NCBI GenBank assembly: GCA_020465985.1
Contig: JAANYP010007214.1
Coordinates: forward strand, 62,001-126,000
Length of the DNA: 64,000 nucleotides
Source: Centrapalus pauciflorus
Taxonomy: Eukaryota; Streptophyta; Magnoliopsida; Asterales; Asteraceae
Direction: 5' to 3'
In this document: positions 1-13,534 of the stretch, one piece after another
Numbering within the stretch: position 1 is the first letter of the stretch
Layout of the letters: each line of letters begins with the position of its first letter
The notes under the pieces: model-generated
Told to the model about the DNA's origin: nothing
Database searches by the model: none
The model's input: only the letters and a program-made list of their open reading frames with translations
Made by a program: the position numbers and the translations under genes

Positions 1-480
1 ATTTTGTTACTATAATACTTTTGAATTTAAATTTAGTATAATTATGATTTTGATTTGTATGTTTTTTTTACATTAATTTATTTCTATTTAAACTTAGTGT
101 TTACTCGTTTTGTTCTAACTATTTTGTTGTATTAAACGTTAATTATAATTTATAATAAAAAAATATAGATTTAACATTTTATTCGAATTCGTATTACAAT
201 AAATATTTTGTTACGTGAATATATACATTTCAATTTAATTATAATTTTCAAGATATATTTTAACTTAGAGTTTTATTCGTATTGACTTAAATATCTTATT
301 ACGTTTATACGTTTCAATTTAATAATAATTTTAAGCAAACATATAAACTTAGGATATATGTTTATATGATTCGATTTAACAAAAAGTATATTTCGTGATA
401 AACATATATGTTCGTGACAAACGTGTATGATGACTGTCATCATATTTTAAATCACAATGTCATAATTACACCTTTATACA
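1..480. repeat. AT-rich MULE-arm-like repeat
   Basis: This stretch is built from degenerate units (a TTGTTAC/ATTAATA block, then TTTCAATTTAATTATAATTTT-like and AACTTAG-TATTTTATTCG-like blocks) recurring every 60-90 bp. The same units make up the arms of the MULEs at 42871-46339 and 46945-57836. It is probably a fragment of such an arm running off the left edge; no terminus or coding sequence is visible. Confidence 0.45.
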
Positions 481-2313
481 TTATTCACTAATGAAAATAC
501 TATTCATAAGTGGGTTTTGCTAATTTGTTCATCTCACACCAACAAAAAAAATAATTTATAAATGGATTTTGCTAAAATGTGCTAGAGAGGGATATCTAAG
601 TATTAATTATATTTAATTGTGCTAAAATGCGCTAGAAGAGACTTTTGCAAAACACTATTTGTTGGTGGGTTTTGCTAAAGTGTGCATATTTTTTTTTATA
701 TGTAATTTATATAATGAGAATCTTTACATGTTCTTATATTTTATTCATTTAAAAATTAATTTACTTACAACTAATTAATTCTTAGACATTTTGAAAATAA
801 GATTTATTTTGGCTATAATAATTTTGGTTTATAATAACTTTAATGTTTTTAATGTCTTATTTTGGTATCTTTGTGTTTACTTGAAAAATCAATTTTATTT
901 TATATTCAGTTTAACATATTGCTTGATTAATTCTAATTAGGTTGTAATGTTTAGTTTATTAAATATTGTTTATATTAATAACATTATTATTTCAAATATT
1001 GATCACACCAATAAATTTGTTTTACTATATTATTAGTTCATCGTCATTTTCAATTATATATTATAACTTTTGTTTATTGTAATAACTGCGATAGATGATA
1101 AATGTGTGTTTTGTAGCGTATACACGTGTGTGTGTGTGTAATAACTACGATAGATGATAAATGTGTGTGTGTATCATTTGGTTGGTGATTAGTTTTTTCT
1201 CCAACCTATTCAATTTATTTTAAATTTTAATAGATCTTTTTATCTTTTATGTTAAATTTTATCTTAATTAATAAATAAAGTATGATTTAATCGTTTAAAC
1301 TGTATCTATTAAAGTACAAAAAATGCATAGCTATACATCCGTCGCAACGCACGGACACCACATAACTTGTTGAATTCATTTTTAAAAAGATATTGTTATT
1401 GAGATACATAAAAATAGTACTTTTGATAAAACTATATATTATTGTATTTTTTGTAAGTAAAATTAAAAAAATGATATAAATTATATTAAAATGTCATGTA
1501 GAAGTTGGTATAATATTAATCAAACTAATCAAAAGCCCTCATCGATCTTTGTTTTGACACAACTTTTATTCTATAATAATAATAACAATAATTATAAAAA
1601 TAATAAAGAAAACAGTTGCGGTTCCAATTTGGGATGCAAATCCTTTTACTTAAATTCAAAAGGTCACGGTGGCTTTCTTGAGGGGCACACTTTTTTTTGT
1701 TGTCTATTTTTGTATGCCTTTTGAAAATTTCTTAATTTCAACTTCTAGAAAATACTTCGAACTTTCGTAAATTTAAAGGATTTGGGTCCTTTTCTCTAGC
1801 AAAGAAGAAACATACATAACATATGTTTTTTTTTTCTAAATCTAACTACAAAAAACTATCTTTACTCATCTTTTTTCGGTTAATAGCAAGCCGTAACAAA
1901 GACTAAACATAAACGGGCAAGCATGTTGAGAAGTATAGCAGATTTGGAAGAGTTTTGTTTATGATAAAAAAAAGTCTAACACATTCTCAAATCGTAATTC
2001 GACTATATGTATTGAAACCATATCACATGTTGTTCTTCCAACGGGCCATGTCAAACCCTAAAGCCATGACATGTGTTCGGACAAAACATTCTGGATAAAT
2101 GATGAAAATTAACTATCCAACTTTCGATAAATCTAGTAAGCAGTGGGTAACTAACAACTCAGATGAATGGGTGTATATGCCTTATCGTAAAGAGCTATTC
2201 GAATTTGAATAGGAGATGGATCCTTATTTTGAACCTAAGGATTTTGGAAGTAATAGTGATGTCATGTGTGTAACCCGAAAAATATTCAGTCATCATAGAT
2301 AATGGCTACAGAC
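481..2313. other. AT-rich spacer, no gene seen
   Basis: There is no credible coding region here; short open frames have AT-rich composition and no recognisable domain. A GC-richer palindrome-like string (CCGTCGCAACGCACGG, about 1339-1354) resembles the hairpin seen near many plant Helitron 3' ends, but no CTAG terminus follows at the right distance, so no element is called. Confidence 0.4.
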
Positions 2314-3172
2314 CAGTGGCGTATTGCGCTTTTGCATTAAGTTAAACGTTTAAACATTTTTAACGCAATGAATGTGAAAATGATGTGAATTAGTTAATCA
2401 TAATGCAATTTTGAACATATGTATATTACACTTTTGCATGAAATTTAATATTTTATCGTAATGAACATGTTCATTTAATATATTACTCCGGTACCCCGGT
2501 CTAATACGGTACTCTATGGATCTCAACCATATATATAGGGATAGAATCATTTGAGAAGCTCAAAAAATCTAGAGAAATAAAGAACTAATTTATTCATATA
2601 TGAATACTTAATAGTAGTTGAGGCTTTATTGACTTAATAAAAAGTAGTATACTGTTATTGATATAGAATATGTATTTAGATTTGAATATTTACTATAAAA
2701 GTGTTTATTTGTCCAAAAAACATGTATATATACATAACTTTATGAGTTCAAATATGAATTATGTATTTACCCTTTACATAATTCCAATTAATATATTTAA
2801 ATACATGTGGAATGTTGATTTGATAATACTTAGTATTTATATATTTGTCAAATTGATTTTATGGATGTAAGAAAAGCATTATATTGCATACAATCAAACA
2901 ACAAACTTTATGTAACAAAAAAAAAAAGGATACAAGAGGGTCACAATTCCCACATTTTAGGAGGTTTAAAAAGAGGAGTGAGAAATCAAGGGGAAAAAAA
3001 AAAAACAAGATGGGTCACAACACTCCTATACACGAGTATCTAAAACTCTAAATTACAAAATAAAAACAAAAAAACACAGCAACTGCTGCAATTAAATTAT
3101 TTTTTTTTGTTTTTATTGAATTCTACTAATTAATATGGCCTACCCAACAATAAAATTCTGGCTACGCCACTG
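2314..3172. mobile_element. Possible hAT-like MITE
   Basis: The segment starts with CAGTGGCGTA and ends with TACGCCACTG, an inverted pair of about 10 bp of the CAGTGGCG type common at hAT-like termini. The interior is AT-rich and non-coding. The flanking 8-mers (CTACAGAC and TTAACAAC) do not form a clean target duplication, so this may be two unrelated ends or an old copy. Confidence 0.3.
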
Positions 3173-3199
3173 TTAACAACGGTCAGATGATCTGTGGTG

Positions 3200-3600
3200 C
3201 TCTAGTTAGTGTAACCCTAGTTGTAACATAGGGAACCCCGGCCATGAGAGTGCCAAGTACACCCCTTGATGTGGTGGTGTAGTTGGGGTGTGGTGACTAG
3301 TGGTGGCTTTGGTGTAAGGTTGGGTAAAGAGGGTGGGATATGGTAGAGAGTGTCGGGTATGACAGTAAGATAGAGTGGAACGGGTAATATAAGACATGGT
3401 GGGTAGAGGGTGTAGGGTTAGGTGGTGTAAGATAAAAAAAAACCAGGTAGGATTAGATGGATGGGTGGCATGGCATGGCGCGGGGTGTGCGGGTGGGTGC
3501 AGGTAGGATATGGTAGTGTAGGATGCAGTAAAGACAGGTAGGATGGATGTAAAGCTATGTAAAAATCCAAACAATAAGTAGATCGATGTGGGTTATCAGG
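3200..3600. repeat. G-rich minisatellite-like tract
   Basis: The plus strand is strongly biased to G and T, with recurring GGTAGG, GTGGTG and GGGTAG blocks and almost no C. It resembles the G-rich core (37305-37560) of the Tourist-type MITE at 37187-37793. The proline/threonine-rich frames on the opposite strand are products of this composition, not genes. Confidence 0.5.
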
Positions 3601-3904
3601 GCCGATCCTGAACATTTTCATGTCCAGTGCAAAATAAAAGAATAATATGTTTTTATAAAATTTTAAAGTACAACATACTATTTTTTAGGGGTTTGATCAC
3701 TTTTTATGTTATACGATTTGAAAATTAAACAAGAATTATTCGATTGAAAAATAACAAAATTTTCATTGATCTGCTACCAAAACTTGTGTATTTTGACATC
3801 AATATTTTTCCGTCACTTGACATATTTTTCCGATATCATTGTTCTTATGTCTAAAATTATAACTTTTGTCATTGATGATGAAGATATGAATAGAGTTGTA
3901 AACG
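3601..3904. other. AT-rich spacer with hAT-like terminus
   Basis: A CAGGGCCGATCCTGA string begins near 3598, a motif I associate with termini of hAT-like plant elements. No matching inverted end is visible nearby. The rest is AT-rich with no gene recognised. Confidence 0.25.
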
Positions 3905-4225
3905 AACCAACGTTCAAAGAAACATTCGCGAATCGTTTAGCGGGAAGTTCGTTTATGTTCGTTCCTTTATTTAACGAACGACGAAACGAACATAAACACA
4001 AATTTGTGTTTGAATAATTAAATAAACAAACATGAACACAAACTTCGTCTTGTCCAATTTATGTTCGTTTGTTTGTTAATATGTTTAATTGTCGTTTGTG
4101 TTCTTTTAAATGTTCATTTATTTTCGTTCGTTTATGTTCATTTAACAATTGTTTACCATTCAATTATGAGTTAAACGAATGAACATAAACGAACACATAC
4201 AATATAAATTTCTTAACGAACGAAC
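3905..4225. repeat. GTTCGTTTATGTTCG-type repeat
   Basis: Degenerate copies of GTTCGTTTATGTTCG and its complement (CGAACATAAACGAAC) occur in both orientations through the segment, so it can fold on itself. It abuts the 5' LTR of the next element at 4226. No coding role is seen. Confidence 0.5.
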
Positions 4226-5216
4226 TGTTAGTATATGGTGTGTAAAGATGACATTACTACTGCATCATGGCTGATTTCATAAAACACTTGAGGGTCACAC
4301 CGATGAGCACAACTAAACAGATGCAATTAAACTATTGAATAAATAATATTGGATATTGTTTATGACACGAAATGATCATTGAGATTAAATTAATGTGTGA
4401 TTAATTATATCTCAAAGTACGGGGACTAAAAGTACAATATAAGATATTGTAAGTGATTTAATTGTCATTGGATGATAATTAAATAAATAATCATCTAGTC
4501 TTTTATTTATTATTGGATATTAAATAAAAGATTGATTTATTTGAATTATAATTATCATCTGTTATTTAATAATTGGATGGATAATTACAAACAAATAAAT
4601 AGAGATAATTATAAATAATTATCTAGTCATTTATATATTATTAGATAATATATAAAAGATAAATATTATTTAAAAGATATAATTATATAAGGTTTAAATA
4701 ATAAAGATAATTATTGAGATATATATTATATTATTATATTAGAGTTTTATTAAAACTAAAACTCTTAAGGAATAATATATATAATATATACACACACATA
4801 CGGCATATGGGATACATATATATGGGATATATATACACACAAAATGTGATAGGGATGTAACCTAAATTGCCTTGTGTGAATCTCGGCGCGCACACACACA
4901 AGGTGTGTGTGTGAGGTGTGCTACGGCCGTACGAACGAAACACGCAATTGAGTGTTTGATTTTCACGTTCTTCGTGTGTTTGATTGCATATCTGGCGCTG
5001 CTCGATCGTGTCATCACCGGTGGAAACCGAAAGCGTCTCATTCGTGTATTCTTGTCATAGAATACAAATGTACGAATTTTTATTGCTTTCTCGTTTACTT
5101 ATCTTATGTATACTTGATGATCCGTGTACGGAATTCGTGATTTTAAAAAGCTTCCGTTGTGCGTTTAATATGATTAAAAGTTTATGTTTTATGAAAAACG
5201 ATACGAATTCCCAACA
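4226..5216 (+). repeat. 5' LTR of Copia-like element
   Basis: It starts TGTTAGTATATGGTGTG and ends CCAACA, one base before a canonical primer site. The start is repeated at 10950. Length is 991 bp. It contains AC/TG-rich microsatellite stretches around 4786-4915. The 5' flank CGAAC would be the target duplication, but the other side is not available. Confidence 0.8.
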
Positions 5217-5217
5217 G

Positions 5218-5233
5218 TGGTATCAGAGCCACC
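5218..5233 (+). other. Primer binding site (initiator Met tRNA type)
   Basis: TGGTATCAGAGCCACC lies one base after the LTR end. This is the standard plant PBS complementary to the 3' end of initiator methionine tRNA. Confidence 0.85.
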
Positions 5234-8159
5234 TCAAGTAACATAATGATAGTATTATTTTATGTCCAACGTTTTTAAAGTTTCGATTTTTAATAATTAA
5301 AAGTGTTTAAACGATCGAAATCGATAATTAAAACGTTTAAGGTTTTGATTTGGCTTGGAGAAAATCGACCAAAGGTTTTGGAAACCTTATGGTGATTCTC
5401 AGCCAACCTTGGAGTTTCTCGAAACTCGGGATTTTGAAACCATAGTTCGTTTTATTTAGTTGATATTTGATTGTTTAAAAGTGTTTAATTGATTAAAGTC
5501 GAAAATTAAACGTTTCGGTTCGCGAAATCAAACCTAGAGATTTCGGCCGTGGGTTGAGACCCATGACCTCTCGGTTGTGATGTGGTAACCAAGGTGATGG
5601 ATTATTTGTTTCCGTCATGTCGTTTAATTCACGGTTAAACTCGAACGATTAAATTAAATGCGTTAAAATCGAATCAATAAATCAAAAATGATTGGTTATT
5701 AATATTTAAAATTTGTGACAAAATATATGTTTTGGTTTTATAAAATTAAAGTGGGAGACTTTATTAGTTTTATAAAATTCACAAATCGGTTTAAATATTA
5801 TTTGATTCAATAGTTAAACGATTAATTGGAATATGGAAATCGAAATAATCAAAGTGAGTTGATTAAAGGTTTCGATTAATTTCAGCCGTCAAAGGGTTTA
5901 ATACCCTACTTGTTTTCGGTTCATATGGGTTATTGAACCCGAGTATGAGTCGGTTAACCAAGTTGGTTCGTTTCCGTTTTCCGGTAATTCGTCGTTTAAA
6001 TTAAATCGGTTTTAATTAAAAGTTAAGTTTTAATGTTAAAATTGAAATTAATGGTAGTTTTAATTTATAAACTAGATTTAATTTATGCATTTAATATTTA
6101 GTTTCATAAAATGCATTATTAAATTAAAGAGAGTTTAATTTAAGGATTCTTTTTTCAAATTGATGAAATCGTGACTTTGAGTTTCATGCTCGGTCATGGT
6201 TTAATGTTTTGAGATTTGATCTCGACATTAACGTTTTTGGTAGAAATTGTTTAAAACCATAAAGAAAAGTTTTTGGTGTTATTTAAAGATGGTCAATTTT
6301 CTTTAAATATTTTAAAAGACATATTTTATTGGTAAAATTGTTTATTTAGAAAATTGACATTTTAAATAAAGTTTATTTATTTCTGGAAAGGTGTTTCTAT
6401 AGAATAATAGTTAATTGATAATTATTTAAAGGAAGTTTAAATTATTTATCAATATTATTTGAAAATAATAACTATATTTATTAAAGGTTGTTTAATAAAA
6501 AGTTTCTTAAAATAGTAAGTTTAAGTTTCAAAGGTGTTTCAATTGTAAATTGAATATTTTAAGAAAAGTGTAGTTGAATCCAAAGATAATGCAAAGATGG
6601 AATTGAATTTGAATTTTTCGGGAAAAAGTTTCTAATTATGGAAAGTGTTCCTAAATTTCGAGTTTACGAACCGTGTTTAATTTAAGAACGATATTGGACA
6701 TATTTACTTCAATTAATGGTGGATTAATTGGTTTTGGAATTATTTTCATGTCAAGATGAAAATGAATTCTGGATTATTTACAAGCTTTACTGCTTTATTT
6801 ATGTTTGTGACATAGCCGAGCCTTGAGACCCATTGTTTGTGATGGTTGTTTGTTTAATCCCAATATTTGCTATTTTATTACTGGTTATATTTTTGGGAAG
6901 GCCTGCGTGCCATTGGAATCCCGGGTTTTATGATGTAATCTGTAATAGGTTAGAAAATAGGCAAATGTATTTAGATTAAAATTATGTAAAATAAATCTTG
7001 GCGAAGATGTCCATCAAGAAGGAGGTCATCCATCAAGGACGCTCGGAGACATCATCGAATGCTGAGGCTAGTGGGACCTGAAAGAGTTCATCATTCTTGC
7101 CTTGTGTGTTGATTTTGTCCCTTAGGTTTTGACCTAATTGGTTTGTCCGTATGGCTCTCGGAAACCAATTTAGTTTCGGCAAGGCTATGTCACCATGTGA
7201 TTGTATGTTTTATTTCTTGATGTTTTATTTATATCTGCGTGGCTGTGGTGACAAAGTATATAAATAAAAGAAATCAAAACTACAATCATTTTTGATGAAA
7301 AATTAAAGTATTTAAAAGGAAGTTTAAATTGGAAACTTTAATTATTTTGTCAGGCATTAGATATGACATTTTTATGAAATTAGTTTTTCGAATAAAGGAG
7401 ATTTATTTTTAAAATGTCATATGATCAAAGAGTTGAAATTCTTAAAACTGGTACATTAACTGGATTGTTTACCAGAATAGGTGGTGTGTAGGACAGTCTT
7501 GCTCGGGCTGTGGAATTTCCGAAAGGTTTAGACCCGAAAGGATCCTGCCCGCAGACTAACCTGACTGGCCACTAGTTCTTGGTAAGAGACTGGTTATAAA
7601 CCCAAATTAAAAATATGACACAGCACACCGTCCATATAGTGGCACTCACGGTGACCGGTCGTCGTAAGTAGGTTCAGCCTTCGTTGGGTGCTTACGCCGC
7701 AAACTCGGAGAGCTGTAAGGTAAGCACTGCGGATCCTAAGTGAGACTTGGGTCAGTGACTTGCAGTTGTTATATGGTGTGTGTCAGTGGTGGTTCCTCAG
7801 TAAGACTGTTGCCCAAGGTGTGGATGAGATTAAACATGATCAATTTAAGAAATTGAAAATCTTATAAGATCTATGAGTTGCAAAGGGGTTGTAATTGGTA
7901 ATAAGTTGCCTGCCTGAGTAGCTTATTTATGTAGGTTCAGCCTCCGTTGGGTGCATGAATAAGTAAAATGATTCTTAAGATTAATAAATCATTTTCTAAA
8001 TTTTGGGTTATTGATTTATTAATGGTTACTCAAATACTAATTTTTGAAAAATTGTTTAAGATGATTGAAAAAGACAGAGGTAGAAGCGGTTTAATAATAA
8101 CAATGACAATAACAGTAATAACAACAATGATAACGTCAATATCCTTTTCCCACTTGAAA
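5234..8159 (+). other. Long non-coding leader of Copia-like element
   Basis: Nearly 3 kb separate the PBS from the first gag-like sequence, with no open frame of note. A GTAGGTTCAGCC-TCGTTGGGTGC block occurs twice in direct orientation (about 7670 and 7932). Such long leaders are seen in large non-autonomous LTR elements. Confidence 0.6.
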
Positions 8160-8930
8160 ATCTTCCCCAAAAGCACATGTTGCTACTTTGAGGTCCATTC
8201 GGGATATGGAGAACTCAAAAGAGGCAACTTCCTAAACTGGGAGTAAAATCTGACAAATGTTCTGAGTACAGGGTGAAAGTTGTATATTCTGGAAAGGGCA
8301 CCAGGACCTGATCCTGCAGAGACTGCTACAGTTGAGGAGAGAAATCTCCACAAGAAGCACTCTAAGGATTCGGTCGATGTTGCCTGTCTAATGCTAGCGA
8401 CCATGACATCTTAGCTGCGGACTAACCTTATAGACGTCTCAGCTTGACAGATGTATCGCCAGCTAAAGGATATGTTCCAGACTCAGACTCGGACTGAGAA
8501 ACATATACGACTAGGGCTCTGAGCTCCTGCAGAATGGCAGAAGGAACAACTATTAGACCCCATGTGCTGAAGATGAAAGGTTATCTGGATCATCTTAGCA
8601 GACTTGGGTATCCCGTGACACAGGACATGACCACGAATCTAATTCTCAATTCCTTATTGAATGAATTTTAGCAATTTGTAATTTGTTACAATATGCATGG
8701 AGAAGATGGTCAATGGGCTGCATCAGATGCTATAGACTGCTGAGGGAATGATTAAGGAGAGAAGATAGGGAAGGAGACGGAAGGGAAAGTTTCCAAGCCG
8801 GAGGTTAAAGCTAACAAGTAGCTAAAACCTAGAACCAAAGAAGTCAAATCCGATGATGACAAATTCTTTGAGTGCTAGGAAACTGGGCACTGGAAAATGG
8901 ATTTGTCCCAAGTACTTGGAAACGGTCAAG
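8160..8930 (+). pseudogene. Degenerate Copia gag
   Basis: Read across several frames, this region carries the order of motifs of a plant Copia gag. There is a run like KDSVDVACLMLATM near 8365-8405, then HVLKMKGYLDHLSRLG near 8562-8610 and a TNLILNSLLNEF-type run near 8632-8670. A remnant of the GHWK zinc-knuckle neighbourhood lies near 8885-8905. Stops and frameshifts interrupt every frame, so no protein is made. In the family, Gag forms the cytoplasmic virus-like particle. The motif order is seen directly; assignment to Copia is family knowledge; the exact Copia lineage is not resolved. Confidence 0.7.
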
Positions 8931-10931
8931 GTTGATCGCATTGAGACTTCGTGTATCTGAATCAGTCACTTCTATTGTTCTTGGATATGTGATACCCAAT
9001 TGAACAAAGTTTTATGCATAATGTATGCAATGAATAAAATGAAGTGAAAAGAGATGACAGATTCAGTGGGAGCATAGAGACATCTTAAAGAATACTCTTC
9101 TGGACACTATTTTCATGTCATCAATAGTTTACCATGGTGTAGTAAACAACTTTGTAGTTGAATTTCTTGCAAATATTTTTGGGATAAATAAAATATTTTG
9201 GAGTTGAAAATTTATTGCTTGAAATTCCTATTGTTTGAAATTACTAAACCATGATTATAGACTATTGATTCAAGTGGAGCTTGAATAGTAACTTGTCAAT
9301 GGAGATTGGACAAACTAGTAGTCATATTCAGATAAAAGGGGTTACCATGTTGTTGTGTAAATTGTTCAAGTGTTCAAACGCAGTTTCATTGAACTTGTTA
9401 GTTCTTGAAAGTTAGTTCAAGAGATTATATGAGTTGGATAGTCATCCGTGATTATATAGAAACTAATAAAATGCAGAATTAAATATAAATGAGTTACATG
9501 GAGGTTAATTCACTTCACTTGTCAGAAATAATTAGACTTGAGAAGTCAGAATTGTTTAGACAAGAAGTAATCGCATTTTATAAAATTACATGTGAAATGT
9601 ATACAACTTGTGTGATGGTTAGTCAAGTAATAGTCTTTGACTTGTTTAAACACTCGTCGGCAAACTTGACGGAACACTACAACAAAATGTTGTCGATAAC
9701 CAGGTTCTGGTGGTTATGGATACATATCACAAATGTTGAACACAATGTTATTAAAGATATCTTGTTAAGATATAGATAAACCGCATACTGTCATATTCAA
9801 GACTAAACATCTAAACTTATCACTAGTAGCAATTAATCTGAATTGCTAGAGCTCCTAAATTTTAATCCTGGTGTCTTTATGAGCGATTTACCAGTTCCTC
9901 TAAAGATAATGGATATAAATTTGTAAAGAGATTCAGAATGGGTCTGAATAATATTACAAGAAGTTGTAATAAATAACTAGTGTAATTTTTCAAAGATAAA
10001 CGGTAATGGAAGTTAAGTCAGTTAACTAGAGAACACTCCCACTAAGATCATGTCTGAAATTAATTTTTCGATAGATCGTATTACCGTTACATTTGATAAG
10101 GGAACAGTAGCATTAAATTGATGGTAGTCATGTTGTGTTTATTGAGATAAAGGTGATCAACATGATATCTTTAATGTCGTTCTATTTTGCATGTTTTAGA
10201 AATCCAAGAATAAATTTGAAGTTATTCTAAAACTATTCCATAGCTGCTTGTTGTCGTGGGAACCACAACGAGAATTAAAAGGCTACTGTGGTTTTTGGTT
10301 GATATTCATGGGTGATGAATATAGCAAAGGTTGGACCAAATTCACAGGTATTTGTTGCGAACAAATACTGGATTGACCCACCGATTGAGATCACTTTGTG
10401 GATCATAGTCATGAGTCGTCTCAAAAAGGTAATCCTTAATACCTGAGATGTCTACGTACTTTAGTGCGGGTGTTGCTGTACATTTGGCCTAACCTAACGT
10501 CATCCGTAACTGGGTGATCATAAAGGTTCGAGGCTGGTTGCAGTGGGAGTCGTGCTGGAGGCCTAGATAGTCAAGATGGGATTTGCACCTTCTTTTAACT
10601 AAGAAGAGATATTTCTGGGGCCCTCGGCGATCGATACTGACAGAAATGCATGGCCATGCTCGGACAGAACTGATGTGTTCTACTCTGTCTGTTACAGTTC
10701 AGTATGAGATCAGGGAGTCGAGAAACATAATCGTGTTTGCTACGGTTGATCTAATCCATGCCTAGCTTTTACATTGAAATATCGCGATGCATGGGATATA
10801 ACCTAAGTTTCTTTTTGGAAGAATGTTTCAACAAGAATGCCCGAATGGGAGTCAGAGTTTTTATGACCTTGGTTGCCTAAAGTGTCAAGCCATGACCTCA
10901 TTTAGGCGCATGCTGCAGGACAGTATGTCGT
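8931..10931 (+). other. Non-coding tail of Copia-like element
   Basis: About 2 kb between the gag remnant and the polypurine tract have no recognisable pol domain. A 96-codon open frame at 9489-9779 has no recognisable motif and AT-driven composition. The part at 10330-10620 is more GC-rich but has no long frame. Confidence 0.55.
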
Positions 10932-10962
10932 CTTACACAAGTGGGGGTATGTTAGTATATGG
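10932..10962 (+). other. Polypurine tract and 13-bp 3' LTR stub
   Basis: A purine-rich AAGTGGGGGTA run precedes TGTTAGTATATGG at 10950-10962, which matches the 5' LTR start exactly. The LTR then breaks at TGTAACAACC, the start of element A. This gives the order of insertion: A landed in the 3' LTR of this element. Confidence 0.8.
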
Positions 10963-11177
10963 TGTAACAACCTAACTTTTGACCCAGTCGTAAATTCAGT
11001 ATTTTCGAACCGATAATGTAATTATTTGATTTATAATTTAATTAAGTTATGAAATATTAATTGAATTATATAAATATTTAAAGATTATGATTTAATAATT
11101 ATTTAAGATAATTAAATAAAAGAGATATAAGATACAAAAATAATGGTGGGTTAAGTAACAAATATAACTAGATAGAG

Positions 11178-11272
11178 TATATAAACGAGAATTAAGACCA
11201 TTTAATCACTCTCCACTCTCTCTCTACTCTCTCTCTACTTTCTCTCTCTACCCTCTCTCTACTCTCTCTCTA
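11178..11272 (+). promoter_or_regulatory. Putative LTR TATA box and CT-rich leader
   Basis: TATATAAA at 11178-11185 is followed about 25-30 bp later by a pyrimidine-rich CTCTCTCTAC-type tract to 11272. A TATA box plus pyrimidine initiator region is a usual plant promoter layout, so this is the likely transcription start region of the LTR. This is inference from sequence only. Confidence 0.5.
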
Positions 11273-11852
11273 GATTTTCTCCCAAACCGACCGTCCTATT
11301 ATCGAGTTTTATACGTCATTGAAAAGATCTCGAAGAGTTCTATCCGAATCTGCTATCTCCTACGTGATTTCATACGAATTTGAGGTAAGAATCGATATTT
11401 TTTAAGCTTTTATATTTTCAGATTTAAGAATAAATTCGAATTTGATTATTTTGTGTGATTAAAGTTAATTTAACTTGAGTTTTAACTAGAATATGTATAA
11501 TATAATCGAACATATGCTTAATACTTAACATATTAGTGATTTTAGACTTAGAATTGAATGATTTAAAGCTATAAAATATGAATAAATTCGAGTTGCCAAG
11601 AACAAACTCGAAATAAATAGAACAAATTCGATTTGTAACTAAATTCGAAATAGCATTCGACTTTAACACTAAATTCGAAAATATATAATTCGAATTTAGT
11701 GTGTGGATTCGAGTTTAAGTCCCACATTTGATTTTAATCTTTAAATTGAAACCAAGGATTTTGAATTTGTCAGAGTCAAAGTATGGAATCTTGAAATTTT
11801 GTTTCTATAATTTGAATTTGTGCATATAATCATGATAGGCTTCGAATCTATG

Positions 11853-11964
<112 letters not shown>

Positions 11965-13338
11965 GAATATTCGAATTTAATATATTTAAATTAGTTTACA
12001 TATTCGCATTTAATATATAAATTCGAAACCCACTTCCTAAATTCGAATATATTGAATAAAATACATGAATGACATATAAAAATAACAAGATAATTAGCAA
12101 AATAATTATATATTAATATATATAATATATTGATATATAATTATTTAATATGAACGAAAGAAAAATAGATGAATAAACAAGTTATCAGAATCAGATAAAA
12201 TAAAGATTTTAAAGATAAAAGATGATGATATTTACATGAGATTGTTATGATAATTCTGGACAGGTTCAGTGAAATTCTGAACAAAGATTTAAAGCGGGTC
12301 AAAGATTTGATTTGACAGAGAACAGATTGAGATAAAATCCTGAGATAACTCAGGTGGCAGATTTTACATCTGTTTGATAAAGACCCCGATCTGTGAGTTA
12401 TAGATATTCAGATTTAACATGCTTGAATTTCCGGTTGAGACATATTGTTGATGCTAGATTAAATTGACATTCATATTATCAGCTGGATTGTGACCTGTGC
12501 ACACTATGGTTCGGTGTTGCCCAGTAGATCATGATAGCTATTTGACTTATCACTTCATATGATATTGCATTCACAGTTCATTTCTGACATTGCTTTGAGA
12601 TTATTGCTATCATGACTTGATTACATATGCTTCATCGTTGCATATACTTGACATATTAATTCAGCTTGATTAGCCCTGATTGGTCTATTGTTCTAGACCT
12701 GGCTATTTCACCAGTTCTATTGAACTTGGTAATGACCTCCGATGTTCCGCCACGTTGATTTACTGGTAGCTAGCCCAGTATGTGGTTGATCCCCACGATT
12801 TAAGCGTGAGTGTGGCTTGAGCATCATCCGACTCTATGACTTCTATGTCTCAATCATGAGGGCTGTAGCGGCAGCCAAGACATATCACGCTAGACTGATG
12901 ATCATCTTGACATGCCTGTTAATTTGAAAATCTATTTACTCACTAAGCATTGCTTACGGTTGCTACTTCACATTTTTACAGGAAAAGACAAAGGAAAGTC
13001 ACCTGCCGGACCTAGTTCTTAGGTCTTACACGATCAAGACAGAAGTTTCATAGACCTCTACTCAGCGAACCCATTTTGGTACTAATTGGATGATGATATC
13101 ATGGTGATCTGGGTAGATTTATTTTAATTATATGATGACATGAATTAGATTAGACTTGTGCCCTTTATAAGTTTAATTTAAAATCGGTAATCTGTATTAA
13201 ACTTAAATCCTAATATTTTGTACTGTAATTTAATATTCCACACTAAATTACTCTATCTTAGTTATGGATGATATCGTATTGCATGATGTGGGACCTAGAC
13301 TCGTGAGAACAGCCCCGTAAGGGGTGGTCTTCACAGGA

Positions 13339-13352
13339 TGGTATCAGAGCCC
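13339..13352 (+). other. Primer binding site of element A
   Basis: TGGTATCAGAGCCC lies three bases after the LTR end and is the initiator-Met-tRNA-type PBS. Confidence 0.85.
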
Positions 13353-13534
13353 ATAGTTTGAGTGAATCAAGTATTACGTGAGTATACTTGGTCTCAATCT
13401 GAAGCACTACATATGTATCAATCATTTAGGTGGTTTGAACTGAGATAGGATGTACAGACTATTAGGATGGGAAAAAGGGTACATAGATCTAAGTCTATAA
13501 ACTGATAGTTGAATCATTTTAATTTTCAGCTAAG

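Larger units (their letters stand above)
4226..10962 (+). mobile_element. Old Copia-like gag-only LTR element
   Basis: The element has a 5' LTR (4226-5216), an initiator-Met-type primer site (5218), a very long leader, a broken Copia gag (about 8160-8930), about 2 kb of non-coding tail and a polypurine tract (10932-10949). The 3' LTR begins at 10950 with the same TGTTAGTATATGG as the 5' LTR but is interrupted after 13 bp by element A at 10963. No protease, integrase or RT motif was found, so it fits the non-autonomous LARD/TR-GAG pattern. The rest of the 3' LTR is not in the window. Confidence 0.75.

Noticed and set aside
1339..1354. Helitron 3' end
   Set aside because: A hairpin-like string is present but no CTAG lies at the right distance and no 5' end was found.
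3206..3621. Pro/Thr/His-rich open frames on the minus strand
   Set aside because: They come from the G-rich minisatellite composition; no domain and no start context.
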